Source: Arabidopsis thaliana
Taxonomy: Eukaryota > Streptophyta > Magnoliopsida > Brassicales > Brassicaceae
DNA: 64,000 bases
Assembly (NCBI RefSeq): GCF_000001735.4
Contig: NC_003076.8
Span: 5,518,001 to 5,582,000 of the forward strand
Direction: 5' to 3'
The notes under the pieces were generated by a model, which saw only the letters and a program-made list of their open reading frames with translations, was not told where the DNA came from and made no database searches. Each line of letters begins with the position of its first letter. The first letter of the stretch is position 1. The position numbers and the translations under genes were made by a program. Below are positions 23,301 to 33,663 of the stretch, one piece after another.

Positions 23301-25444
23301 AAAACTTTTAAACAAATTCCTTTTATAACTCAGACTACTTAGATATGTGCTCTACATTATCTGAATACATGCTCCAAGTCTCAGAGTAAGCCGAAGAACT
23401 TACAAGAATAAATGGATGACTTACAAGCAAATAGATCCACTGGGGCAATTGCCTTTGCCATGAGATGGCGTCGTTGACCAAACATTTACTTCACCAAATA
23501 TATGGTTCATTAGGAGCTTTGAATCAGAGCAGTTGGGCCTCAAGGTTTTTAAAATGTCTGTATATCATAAGGAATCATTCACAATGCAGAAGAACTGTAT
23601 AGAGAAGAGTAACGTTTAAACTTCCATCAAGCTATCGTTGCTACAAGTCATTGAACATGTCAAAACCACTGAAGGATACGGTTTGGTGGTATAACTGAAT
23701 ACGTTTCTGAGAGGCCAAACTTGAAATTCTTGTTTCTTTTAACCTGTTTAGCCTACAAAAAACAGTGATTAAATCTTACAAATACAAGAACAGATTGTCG
23801 AATTTGAAGGTAATGAAGTGTCAGGAAGAATATTAATAACCACCAGAATACAACAAGATAAATGATACAGTTTTTAAAATACACCAAAGTACAACTACAA
23901 AAATAGTCCCATCAATTTCTCAAGGCTGAGGATAAATCAAGAGCAATTTATACACGTCTCTTAGTAATTTTAAGCAATAACTTTATGTTTAAACTTGTGC
24001 ATTTTCAACTTAAACTTGATTGATCAATATCATTGTTACGAACATTACCTGCTTTACAAAATCAGTGAGACTTCCATTTATACCAATGTGCAGATTCATT
24101 TCGTCATTACCAGTTGAGACTTTACCATTTGTACTGGGAGTTATACAAGGAGCATTACAGTCAACTTTTTTGAAATTGACCTTTCTCTGCTTTCGCCGAC
24201 GCTTAAGATATATTCTTGAACGCTTAGTAGTTTTTTTCTCTCTATGTTGGTCTACATCCTCGCCAACTATGGGCGTAATAGTTGCAGAGTCATCCTTAGG
24301 ACAGTCATCGACAGCTGAAGAAAGCCACTGCCTTTTCGTTGGTGGCTGAACGTTGTCATCCCTCTTTCTTTTGTTTTCATGGACTGACAATGTCCCTATA
24401 CCATGGAGAAGGAAAACTTTACTAAGTTAATATGAACTAAAAACCAGAAGTTGATAATCGATAACCAAGCAGTCACAGACAAATCATAAGTATTCAGAGA
24501 ACCAACAAGAAAGTGGAAGTTTCAAAAGAAAGCCAACAGAAGAGCTCGGATACAAGTTTAATTCTGAGACTCACGCTTATGCTTGATACATAGAGGAGGT
24601 CCAGACACTTGCTGGTGTTTTTTCCCTAGTAATGGTAAGAATATTGATGTTTGCTGTAGAAGATAAACCATGACGTCATGACCGACCTATAAACAAGGGA
24701 ACTTGAATATTAGTGACCGCAAACTCGAATATTGAAAGTAAATCATCAAAAGGGTTTGAGAACAAACCCGCTTGAGAAGAAACTCCCAAGATGAACTTGT
24801 CAATAGCTCCAAAATAGGGCTCGACTGATCATACTGTCAAAGGAGACGAGAAATCATTAGGCTAAGAAAATCAGCACTCTACATTGAGTTTGAGAAGGAA
24901 GAAGAAGAATTCACCTTATCATATCTGGCACATATCACATTTTGGCAATCACATCCAGATTGCATCATTTCAATAATCCTTTCAACAATCTGATAAACTC
25001 AATTGAAGCAAAATGTTTAGAAATCAGCAACATCATACAAAATAAGATAACATAGAGGCATTTTATAAGGAGTAGCCACGTCTTGAAATATCTCAAATTA
25101 AGCACTCAAAGCAATGTATAGTACAGTGGGAAGAAGAATCTTACCTCTCTCTGTGACCACCAAGATGTTGGAGAGAAATCCAGAAGCGGAGGGGTTTGTT
25201 CGTGAAGTACAACGAAGCAACGGTGAAGAAGTTTACGGTAGTGAATGGGATCATCGGAACGCAGCAGAAACGCCGGTTTATCGCTGCTGCAACCGAGACA
25301 ACCTTGACCCCGGCATCGGCATTGCTCCGGCTGGATATTCCGGTTAGGAATCAGATCTACTATTGCGTCGTTTAAATTCCTGGCTCTGTTTCCGAATAAC
25401 CTCCATAGAATCTCCGGTACACGATGTCTAGGTTTACGCGGCAT
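20323..25444 (-). CDS. TERT: Telomerase reverse transcriptase
   Basis: Catalytic protein subunit of telomerase; adds telomeric repeats using an RNA template in the nucleus. Twelve exons: 25444-25145, 24989-24915, 24833-24768, 24686-24575, 24395-24049, 23752-23680, 23557-23425, 23239-23104, 22840-21788, 21615-21086, 20986-20714 and 20596-20323. All are in frame and give 1123 residues. The N-terminal TEN domain is followed by a basic nuclear localisation stretch (KRSRIYLKRRRKQRK, about 240). The TRBD with its T-motif precedes RT motifs 1/2 (FRFLPKANGVRMV). Motif A is VVADVFKAFD (catalytic Asp about 691), motif B' IPQGHRLS, and motif C LRFIDDYLF (Asp pair about 860). Motifs D and E follow (VRWTGLLIN) and then a C-terminal extension. 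The multi-exon structure and TERT-specific motifs exclude a retroelement. Confidence 0.98.
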
Positions 25445-25833
25445 TACACCTTCCTCCTCCTTTCTCTCGAATTTGGAGAGAGAGAAGAGTGAACGAGCTT
25501 CGATAATGGAGTCTGATGGTGTGAAAGAGGCGGGAGATTAAAGGTCTTCTGGGTTCTCGAAACTATAAACTGCGATTTTGAAAATTTCAAAACAATTCAA
25601 AGCTGAGCTACAAACGCTATCCAAAGCGTCCACTCAACCGCAAACGCAGGTCGCTTAGCACATAAACCGAACCGAAATTCGCTTTAAATTTTAATCGGTC
25701 TATTATACTTTCTTCTTCTTTTCACATCCGGTTTCATTACTTTCTTCAAATTTCCAATCTAAAACCGGGATATAACCGAATTGATTTGTTTAGTTTAAAC
25801 GCAGAAATCACCCGCCACTCTAGTTACAGTAGT
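25445..25833. promoter_or_regulatory. Short divergent region between TERT and the PPR gene
   Basis: 389 bases separate the divergent start codons, so both promoters and both leaders must fit here. There are several CGGTTT/AACCGG-like motifs at 25660-25780. No obvious TATA box is seen for TERT. Confidence 0.45.
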
Positions 25834-28386
25834 ATGATCCGCCGCCTTCTCATCCCCAACGCCGCCGCAAAATCTCACCAGTACATTAAAGTCTCTCTCT
25901 TCTCGACATCGGCGCCGGAGATAACACCGCCGTTTATTCACAAATGCAAAACCATCTCTCAGGTCAAGCTTATTCACCAGAAACTCCTCTCTTTCGGAAT
26001 CCTAACCTTGAATCTCACTTCCCACCTCATTTCCACCTATATCTCCGTCGGTTGCTTATCTCATGCCGTATCTCTCCTCCGTCGTTTTCCTCCATCTGAC
26101 GCTGGTGTCTACCATTGGAATTCACTCATTCGCAGCTACGGCGACAATGGCTGCGCCAATAAATGTCTCTATTTGTTCGGCCTTATGCATTCTCTGTCAT
26201 GGACGCCGGATAATTACACATTCCCCTTCGTCTTCAAGGCTTGCGGCGAGATATCCTCCGTTCGTTGTGGAGAATCTGCTCACGCGCTTTCTCTGGTAAC
26301 TGGATTTATCTCCAATGTCTTTGTTGGGAATGCGCTTGTTGCTATGTATTCCCGTTGTCGTTCATTGAGTGATGCACGGAAGGTGTTCGACGAAATGTCT
26401 GTTTGGGATGTTGTATCGTGGAACTCTATAATAGAAAGTTATGCAAAGTTAGGCAAACCTAAGGTGGCGCTTGAAATGTTTAGCAGGATGACCAATGAAT
26501 TCGGATGTAGACCTGATAATATTACCCTTGTGAATGTTCTTCCTCCTTGTGCTTCCCTAGGAACTCATTCACTAGGGAAGCAATTGCATTGTTTTGCAGT
26601 CACAAGTGAGATGATACAGAATATGTTTGTAGGGAATTGCTTGGTGGATATGTATGCAAAGTGTGGGATGATGGATGAGGCAAACACGGTGTTTTCGAAC
26701 ATGTCAGTGAAGGACGTAGTATCTTGGAATGCTATGGTTGCTGGGTATTCACAGATTGGAAGGTTTGAAGATGCTGTTAGGTTATTTGAGAAGATGCAGG
26801 AAGAGAAAATAAAAATGGATGTTGTTACTTGGAGTGCTGCTATTTCAGGGTATGCTCAACGGGGACTTGGATATGAAGCTTTGGGTGTGTGTAGGCAGAT
26901 GTTGTCTTCTGGGATAAAACCAAATGAAGTCACGCTTATTTCGGTTCTTTCGGGTTGTGCTTCTGTTGGAGCATTGATGCATGGTAAAGAGATTCATTGT
27001 TATGCCATCAAATATCCCATAGACTTGCGTAAGAACGGTCATGGTGATGAGAATATGGTAATCAATCAACTGATTGACATGTACGCTAAGTGCAAAAAGG
27101 TTGATACTGCACGTGCTATGTTTGATTCACTTTCCCCCAAGGAAAGGGATGTTGTGACTTGGACTGTGATGATAGGTGGATACTCCCAGCACGGGGATGC
27201 AAATAAAGCTCTCGAACTTTTATCTGAGATGTTTGAGGAAGATTGCCAAACAAGACCAAATGCTTTTACCATATCATGTGCCCTCGTGGCATGTGCCAGT
27301 TTGGCTGCACTAAGAATTGGCAAGCAGATTCATGCTTATGCGTTGCGCAACCAGCAGAATGCAGTACCGCTGTTCGTATCAAACTGTCTAATAGACATGT
27401 ATGCAAAATGTGGAAGCATCAGTGATGCCCGCCTTGTATTTGACAATATGATGGCGAAAAATGAAGTTACTTGGACATCTCTAATGACGGGTTATGGTAT
27501 GCATGGTTATGGAGAAGAAGCTCTTGGAATCTTTGATGAAATGAGGAGAATAGGTTTTAAGCTTGATGGTGTTACATTACTTGTTGTATTATATGCTTGT
27601 AGTCATTCAGGAATGATTGATCAGGGCATGGAGTATTTCAATAGAATGAAAACTGTTTTTGGGGTTAGTCCTGGTCCGGAGCATTATGCATGTTTGGTTG
27701 ACTTGTTAGGTCGTGCTGGCCGGTTGAATGCAGCTTTGCGTCTCATTGAAGAAATGCCAATGGAGCCTCCTCCTGTGGTATGGGTTGCTTTTCTCAGTTG
27801 CTGCAGAATCCACGGAAAAGTTGAACTCGGGGAGTACGCTGCGGAAAAAATAACAGAATTAGCATCTAATCATGATGGATCATATACATTACTCTCAAAT
27901 TTGTATGCAAATGCAGGGCGTTGGAAAGATGTGACTAGGATCAGATCATTGATGAGACATAAAGGAGTTAAGAAAAGACCTGGTTGTAGTTGGGTTGAAG
28001 GAATTAAAGGAACTACTACGTTCTTCGTGGGTGATAAAACTCATCCACACGCTAAGGAAATATACCAGGTCCTCTTAGATCACATGCAACGCATCAAGGA
28101 CATTGGTTATGTTCCTGAAACAGGCTTTGCTCTTCATGATGTAGACGATGAAGAGAAAGATGATCTTCTTTTCGAGCATAGTGAGAAGTTAGCTCTTGCA
28201 TATGGTATTCTAACAACTCCGCAAGGTGCTGCTATCAGGATTACTAAGAATTTACGGGTATGTGGTGATTGCCATACAGCATTCACATACATGTCCAGAA
28301 TCATTGATCATGATATTATATTGAGGGACTCAAGTCGCTTCCATCATTTCAAAAATGGATCGTGTTCATGCAAAGGTTACTGGTGA
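25834..28386 (+). CDS. PLS-class pentatricopeptide repeat protein with DYW domain (terminal GYW)
   Basis: Intronless gene matching AT5G16860. The ATG at 25834 gives 850 residues; an upstream in-frame TTG is not a start. The N-terminus (MIRRLLIPNAAAK..) is basic and hydroxylated, as in organelle-targeted proteins. Many PPR units of P, L and S type follow (for example VFDEMSVWDVVSWNSII and MYAKCG repeats), then E/E+ motifs and a DYW deaminase-like domain. In that domain the zinc and catalytic residues are kept (HSEKLALAYG and CGDCH). The last three residues are GYW instead of DYW (CSCKGYW). The family binds RNA in mitochondria or plastids and often specifies C-to-U editing; the target of this member cannot be read from the sequence. 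Confidence 0.95.
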   Translation: MIRRLLIPNAAAKSHQYIKVSLFSTSAPEITPPFIHKCKTISQVKLIHQKLLSFGILTLNLTSHLISTYISVGCLSHAVSLLRRFPPSDAGVYHWNSLIRSYGDNGCANKCLYLFGLMHSLSWTPDNYTFPFVFKACGEISSVRCGESAHALSLVTGFISNVFVGNALVAMYSRCRSLSDARKVFDEMSVWDVVSWNSIIESYAKLGKPKVALEMFSRMTNEFGCRPDNITLVNVLPPCASLGTHSLGKQLHCFAVTSEMIQNMFVGNCLVDMYAKCGMMDEANTVFSNMSVKDVVSWNAMVAGYSQIGRFEDAVRLFEKMQEEKIKMDVVTWSAAISGYAQRGLGYEALGVCRQMLSSGIKPNEVTLISVLSGCASVGALMHGKEIHCYAIKYPIDLRKNGHGDENMVINQLIDMYAKCKKVDTARAMFDSLSPKERDVVTWTVMIGGYSQHGDANKALELLSEMFEEDCQTRPNAFTISCALVACASLAALRIGKQIHAYALRNQQNAVPLFVSNCLIDMYAKCGSISDARLVFDNMMAKNEVTWTSLMTGYGMHGYGEEALGIFDEMRRIGFKLDGVTLLVVLYACSHSGMIDQGMEYFNRMKTVFGVSPGPEHYACLVDLLGRAGRLNAALRLIEEMPMEPPPVVWVAFLSCCRIHGKVELGEYAAEKITELASNHDGSYTLLSNLYANAGRWKDVTRIRSLMRHKGVKKRPGCSWVEGIKGTTTFFVGDKTHPHAKEIYQVLLDHMQRIKDIGYVPETGFALHDVDDEEKDDLLFEHSEKLALAYGILTTPQGAAIRITKNLRVCGDCHTAFTYMSRIIDHDIILRDSSRFHHFKNGSCSCKGYW

Positions 28387-28974
28387 TGATGCTCTCTCTA
28401 TGCACTCTACCAAACACGGAAGCAACCTGAGGGTTTTGACATGGCTACAGCAGATTTCAGGAACGATCTAAAGGGACAAAGAAAGGGATAATAAGCACTG
28501 TGTTAAACACCTCATGTAGATTATATAATTTAAGCAAATTTTGTAGATGAATAGCTTTCTTCTTTATTTTTGGTAGATAATCACACTCCATACCATGGGT
28601 TTATCTTCAATAAACAAGATCTGTTGTTACATTTGAAATGTTCATATAGCCAACACTCCCATGAACTGGCATTAGAACAAGCCATTTTCTCAATGTGCCA
28701 AAAAAGGCTCGAGCTTTTGATACTTCTAATACAAATCCAGCAAAAAAAGATGATATCACCATTGGTAGAGGGAAATGCTACATGCCCATGAAAAATGGGG
28801 AAAATGTTTTAAAATGAATATTTCGTCATCATCAGGAACGAGTATACGTAACAACTACAGATTTCTCACAGGTAACCTCGGGCGAACAGAGAAGGTGGAG
28901 TTCATGTCTCTCCTTTCTGCTTGGTCCATCTGAGAGATCAGGTTGAAGAAATGTCATATCGAAATTCGAATCTG
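28387..28974. other. Convergent 3' flanks of the PPR and PTH2 genes
   Basis: Intergenic DNA between convergent stops. It holds the 3'UTRs of both genes. A 73-codon plus-strand frame near 28570-28791 lacks homology features and codon bias that I can recognise. No repeat seen. Confidence 0.45.
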
Positions 28975-30542
28975 CTAAAGAAGCTTTAGTCCACCTGTTA
29001 CTTCATCAACAACTTCGACTGGTCCTGCAGAAGTAAAATCTATAAGCGTTGGAATGTTGTGTTAAGAAATGCTGATAATATCCGATAAACAAATTCTGCT
29101 ACAAGAATCTCTAACTCCTGGTCATAGAACGGTGCATATGAATTTGGATACCACGCAGAAAGTATACACCCTCTTCTGACCGAGTCAACTTTTGAGCTTA
29201 CATTTCATATTTTGGATTCTTATGAACTATAGATTCCATTCAGGGTCAAGGACAAGCACCAAGCAATCAAGAGAAGTCATGAACTAATAAACTAGTACAT
29301 TTCTCTAGGGTAAGTGTGATTTGCAACTCTCAAACTCATCACTTGTCCATCAGAGTCTTAACTTTCAAACACATATCTTAAAAATAACAACTTACCAAGA
29401 ATAGCCATAACCGTCCTTGAATCTGGAAAGAACATGACGTATTATTAGATTCACATTTTCGCAGAAAATGATACTTACGAAAGAAGATTGAATCAAGAGA
29501 GCTTTCTCCCTGGCAATTAACTAGCAATCATAAAGTTTAAAGCACCAAGGGATTTCAAGTTCAAGAGGGGAGGAACTTATGAAACTCACTTGGGGCAATC
29601 TGTGTTCTTCCAGCATCAATGGTGATATGGGTAGGCAGTTTAAGGGATTTAGCTCTTTCCTGACAATTTTGTGAACAGTCAATACAAGATATAAGAAATG
29701 GGAAAAATCAAGATAAGCTCTATGATATCTCAAATTCCCCTTAAGTATTCATGTATATGGTCAGAACTCAGAAATTATCAAGAAACTAACATCTGGCAAC
29801 TCCTGCAAAGCCCGTGAAGATCAATTTGGCAACAGCACTAAAGCTGTGAATCCAAAATATAGTTCAATAAAAAAAATCCACTTTACAGTCTACTACAATT
29901 TGTTTTAGTAAACTCACTTGCAATTCTAGCATCTCGTCCTCGTCCTCGATTTTCACAACAACTTTTGGCTGTGCACATTCCTCCCAGCTGCAATAGCAAC
30001 CTATACTGTTAATTCAATCCATATATTAAGTAACAAATGGAATTGATCATGACTTAGAGGCATACCAGTCCAATGCTTTTGGCGCTCGACGAACAAGCTT
30101 CTTGTATAATCCTAAAGTTGCATGACTGCAGAAATGCAGACCAATAAAACGAATCAGAATAAGAACACTCAAATGTAAGAATGATAAACATGAATTAAAC
30201 ACTTAAAATAGTAAAAGAGAGCATGATTAGTTTATCACCTGCATTGAGCTGCAATCTTTCCTTTACCCATTTTAAGATCATTTCTCACCACCAAAACCTG
30301 AGTATACAAAACTCAATTCAACAATTTTGTGATTCCATAACAGTAGAGAGAAAAATGTAGCTAACTACCATCTTGAAATCATCGAGAATATCAGCGAGTT
30401 TCTCAATCTCGAGTGGACTTTTGGAGGATTGAGTTTTGATATCCTTATCAACAGCAGCAACAACAGGTTTGGAACGGCGAGTGCCAATGCAGTATCCAAG
30501 TGCAGCTCCAACAATTAGGGCACTTAACCACGTCAAATCCAT
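28975..30542 (-). CDS. Peptidyl-tRNA hydrolase 2 (PTH2) family protein with N-terminal membrane anchor
   Basis: PTH2 enzymes cleave the ester bond of peptidyl-tRNAs released from stalled ribosomes. Seven exons: 30542-30369, 30297-30239, 30125-30066, 29987-29918, 29659-29590, 29422-29396 and 29024-28975, encoding 169 residues (TAG stop). Exon 6 is only 27 bases. The N-terminus carries one hydrophobic helix (LSALIVGAALGYCIG) followed by basic residues, as in animal PTRH2/Bit1, so a mitochondrial outer-membrane or other membrane anchor is inferred. The catalytic core from about residue 59 has [22 protein letters not shown], with the conserved K/H positions of the fold, and ends with the usual TGGLKLL. 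The match to AT5G16870 is by recognition. Confidence 0.93.
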
Positions 30543-31657
30543 TGGCAAGATTCAAATACTTAAATCCTACAGACAACAAAATGATTGAATTTGAGTATCT
30601 AAAATTGAATTACCTCAACGTAATCTAGCTCAAGTTTCTACAGTAGAAAGGGAACAATTAAGATTCTCATCAATGGTCTAAAGAAGAGAATCGAAGAAAG
30701 CTTACGAGTTCGAGAGAGAGAAACGGCTCCGATGATGAAGTTTTTTTTCCTGAAACCGGCGTGAAGATTTTACTGGCAAGAAAAAAAAAAAAAAACATTT
30801 AATGATCGATTATTTTTTGGTTCGTTGGATGAAATTGCGTAACGTGATTGGTTGATATGAAAAAAATAAAAATAAAAAAGCATATCTTTTTGAAAATAAT
30901 GTTTAGCGTAAAGGAAGGGAAACATAGTCAGGATAAAGTAATTCCCACGACCAAACACTTAAAAAAGGAACGCAGTTTTCTTCTTCTTCAGGATTTGTAC
31001 GGCGTCAACGGGCATTGACCTTGTCGCAGATTTTCCTCTCTAGTCTCCGTCTTCTATTACCAGATCGAGCTTTGTTCTTCGAGCTTCTCATCTCTTTGTT
31101 CAATCTCAAAGGTAGAAATTCGCGTTAATTTACTTGTGATTTCGCTGTTTTTTGGTTACTGTTTCCGTGTTGATCGATCTAGTTCTGGGTTTTTCGATCA
31201 TATGAAATGTTATTTTCCTTATTAGGGTTTTTGTTGACCAAAACGAATTTTTCTATTTTCTTTCGAATTTTGATCTTCGAATATCGAATTCGGTTTTTCT
31301 CAGCAAACCCTAATTACATTCATCCGTAAAAAACTGTTTAATTTCTGGTTAAACCAGTTTCCTTGAGCAAATTTTGTTGGATCGAGAAGAATATTTGTAT
31401 GATCGAAGAGATCGTATCTGAAAACCTGGTTTAACCGGGTTTGAACCTTTTTGTGTATTTGATTTTGTATGAATCTCTGCAGAATTCGTAGGTGTATATT
31501 ATTGATTGTTAGTATTTCCTTTCGTGCTCGTTATTGTTTAGTATCATTGAAGGATACTTGAACAAGTTGATGTTTCAGCTGCTTTCTGGTTTGTTCTGTA
31601 TGTACAATTCCAGGTTCTTGCTGTTTTTCATTTACAGGTTTTTGAGTATCAGCAAAG
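30543..31657. promoter_or_regulatory. Divergent PTH2-TOL1 promoter region and TOL1 leader intron
   Basis: The TOL1 5'UTR contains a probable intron at about 31112-31637 (donor CAAAG|GTAGAA, acceptor TTTACAG|GTT). This intron carries two telo-boxes, 31222-31230 (as TTAGGGTTT) and 31305-31313 (AAACCCTAA). A 15-base A tract lies near 30780. No additional coding exon is supported. Confidence 0.55.
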
Positions 31658-33274
31658 ATGGGTGACAATCTTATGGACAAAGTTACCGCATTTGGTGAGC
31701 GCCTGAAGATCGGAGGTTCGGAAGTGAGCAACAAGATCAGTGCTGGTGTGAGCTCAATGAGCTTTAAAGTGAAGGAACTTTTTCAAGGTCCAAACCCAAC
31801 TGATAAAATAGTCGAAGATGCTACTACTGAGAATCTAGAGGAACCTGACTGGGATATGAATTTGGAAATTTGTGATATGATAAATCAAGAGACAATTAAT
31901 AGCGTTGAGTTGATCCGTGGTATAAAGAAGAGGATTATGATGAAGCAGCCGAGGATTCAGTACCTTGCCTTGGTTTTGCTCGAGACGTGTGTTAAGAACT
32001 GTGAGAAGGCGTTTTCAGAGGTGGCAGCAGAGAGAGTCCTTGATGAAATGGTAAAGCTGATTGATGATCCACAAACAGTTGTTAATAACCGAAACAAAGC
32101 TTTGATGCTGATTGAAGCTTGGGGAGAATCAACCAGTGAACTTCGCTACCTACCAGTTTTCGAAGAAACTTATAAGGTAACTATGACCTGGTACCAAATA
32201 ATTTTACGCTATTAAATTCAACAATACAGTTTCATTTACAATACTTTATTGAAGATACCACTATCTTATGTTGAGTTGAACTGTTTTGGCCAAAGCATAT
32301 GGGTTTTGAACAAAACAGACAAATGACTATTGTTTCAATGAATTGGCTCAATCGACTAGCTTGTTGCAGGAATTGATTGAAAAATGAAAAGCTGTGAGGT
32401 CTGATGTCAGAATTCATTATGATTAGGTCTTTAATGTTTTTATATTTTTTCCTATACTATAGAGCTTAAAAGCAAGAGGTATTCGCTTCCCTGGACGAGA
32501 CAACGAAAGCTTGGCACCTATTTTCACTCCTGCTCGGTCAACTCCAGCACCAGAACTGAATGCTGATCTTCCTCAGCATGTGCATGAACCTGCACATATC
32601 CAGTATGATGTGCCTGTAAGAAGCTTTACTGCTGAGCAGACAAAGGAAGCTTTTGATATAGCAAGAAACAGCATTGAACTTCTTTCCACGGTTCTGTCCT
32701 CCTCGCCTCAACATGATGCTTTACAGGTAAATTGACTCGGAATTATTAGGCATCATTTCCTGTAATTCTAATGTAATAATGGATATAACATGGGATATCG
32801 GCGATATATTTTCATTATCTCTCTGATTTGCAGGATGACTTAACAACGACACTTGTACAACAATGTCGTCAATCTCAAACCACTGTCCAAAGAATCATTG
32901 AAACAGCAGGTGAAAACGAAGCCCTTCTTTTCGAAGCCTTGAATGTGAACGACGAGCTAGTGAAAACGCTGTCTAAGTATGAGGAGATGAACAAACCCTC
33001 TGCACCGCTAACCTCACATGAACCAGCCATGATTCCCGTTGCTGAAGAGCCCGATGACTCTCCAATTCATGGAAGAGAAGAATCTCTGGTTAGAAAATCT
33101 TCTGGTGTTCGAGGTGGATTCCATGGAGGGGGTGGTAGTGGAGATGACATGATGGATGATCTTGATGAGATGATATTCGGTAAGAAAAACGGCTGTGATT
33201 CTTCGACTAATCCAGATCATGACCCAAAAAAGGAGCAGTCCTCATCCAAAAACGACGATCTCATTCGATTCTGA
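31658..33274 (+). CDS. TOL1: TOM1-LIKE 1, VHS-GAT domain ubiquitin-binding trafficking protein
   Basis: ESCRT-0-like adaptor that recognises ubiquitinated membrane cargo for sorting to the vacuole. Three exons, 31658-32176, 32463-32726 and 32834-33274, encode 407 residues. The VHS domain spans about residues 45-175 (DKIVEDATTENLEEPDW, then KKRIMMKQPRIQYLALVLLE). The GAT domain follows at about 210-300 (ARNSIELLSTVLS, then LFEALNVNDELVKTLSKYEEM). The C-terminal tail is low complexity, Gly/Ser/Asp-rich, and ends NDDLIRF. The second intron acceptor is TATAG with AGC as the first codon. The leader intron is described separately. Confidence 0.95.
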
Positions 33275-33663
33275 GACGGATACTTTCAGGCGACATAATA
33301 AATCTTTTATAATGTATTTGGTGTTTAATTGGTAGTATGAATGAACAGGTTCAATGTAAGTAATCTGTGTTTGGAGATCTCTTTGACTTGTGTGATGGTT
33401 TATAAAGGAGATTTGTTATGATGGCACATGAGATTTGAAATACATTCTATTCTAGTTTCTGCTATCAAACACATTTTGACATCTATCCAATTGCTATCGT
33501 GCACATTTGAACACAAACTTTGTTTCAATTTAGCGTTTACAGTCGCAGACGCAATCGCGGTTAAGTGAAGCGCATCGTCACTTTCCACATTCATAGTAAT
33601 ATGCAACAACTGAGTAACAGAAATTTGTAATCGAACTCAGATTTCGAAGAAGCAGATCTCACA
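33275..33663. other. Short same-strand intergenic region between TOL1 and the exostosin gene
   Basis: About 390 bases hold the TOL1 3'UTR (to roughly 33450) and the promoter and leader of the next gene. No feature beyond that is seen. Confidence 0.45.

Noticed and set aside
25786-25833. Start of the PPR protein at an upstream TTG
   Set aside because: A TTG start is not expected in plants; the ATG at 25834 gives the usual organelle-targeting N-terminus and the remembered length of 850.
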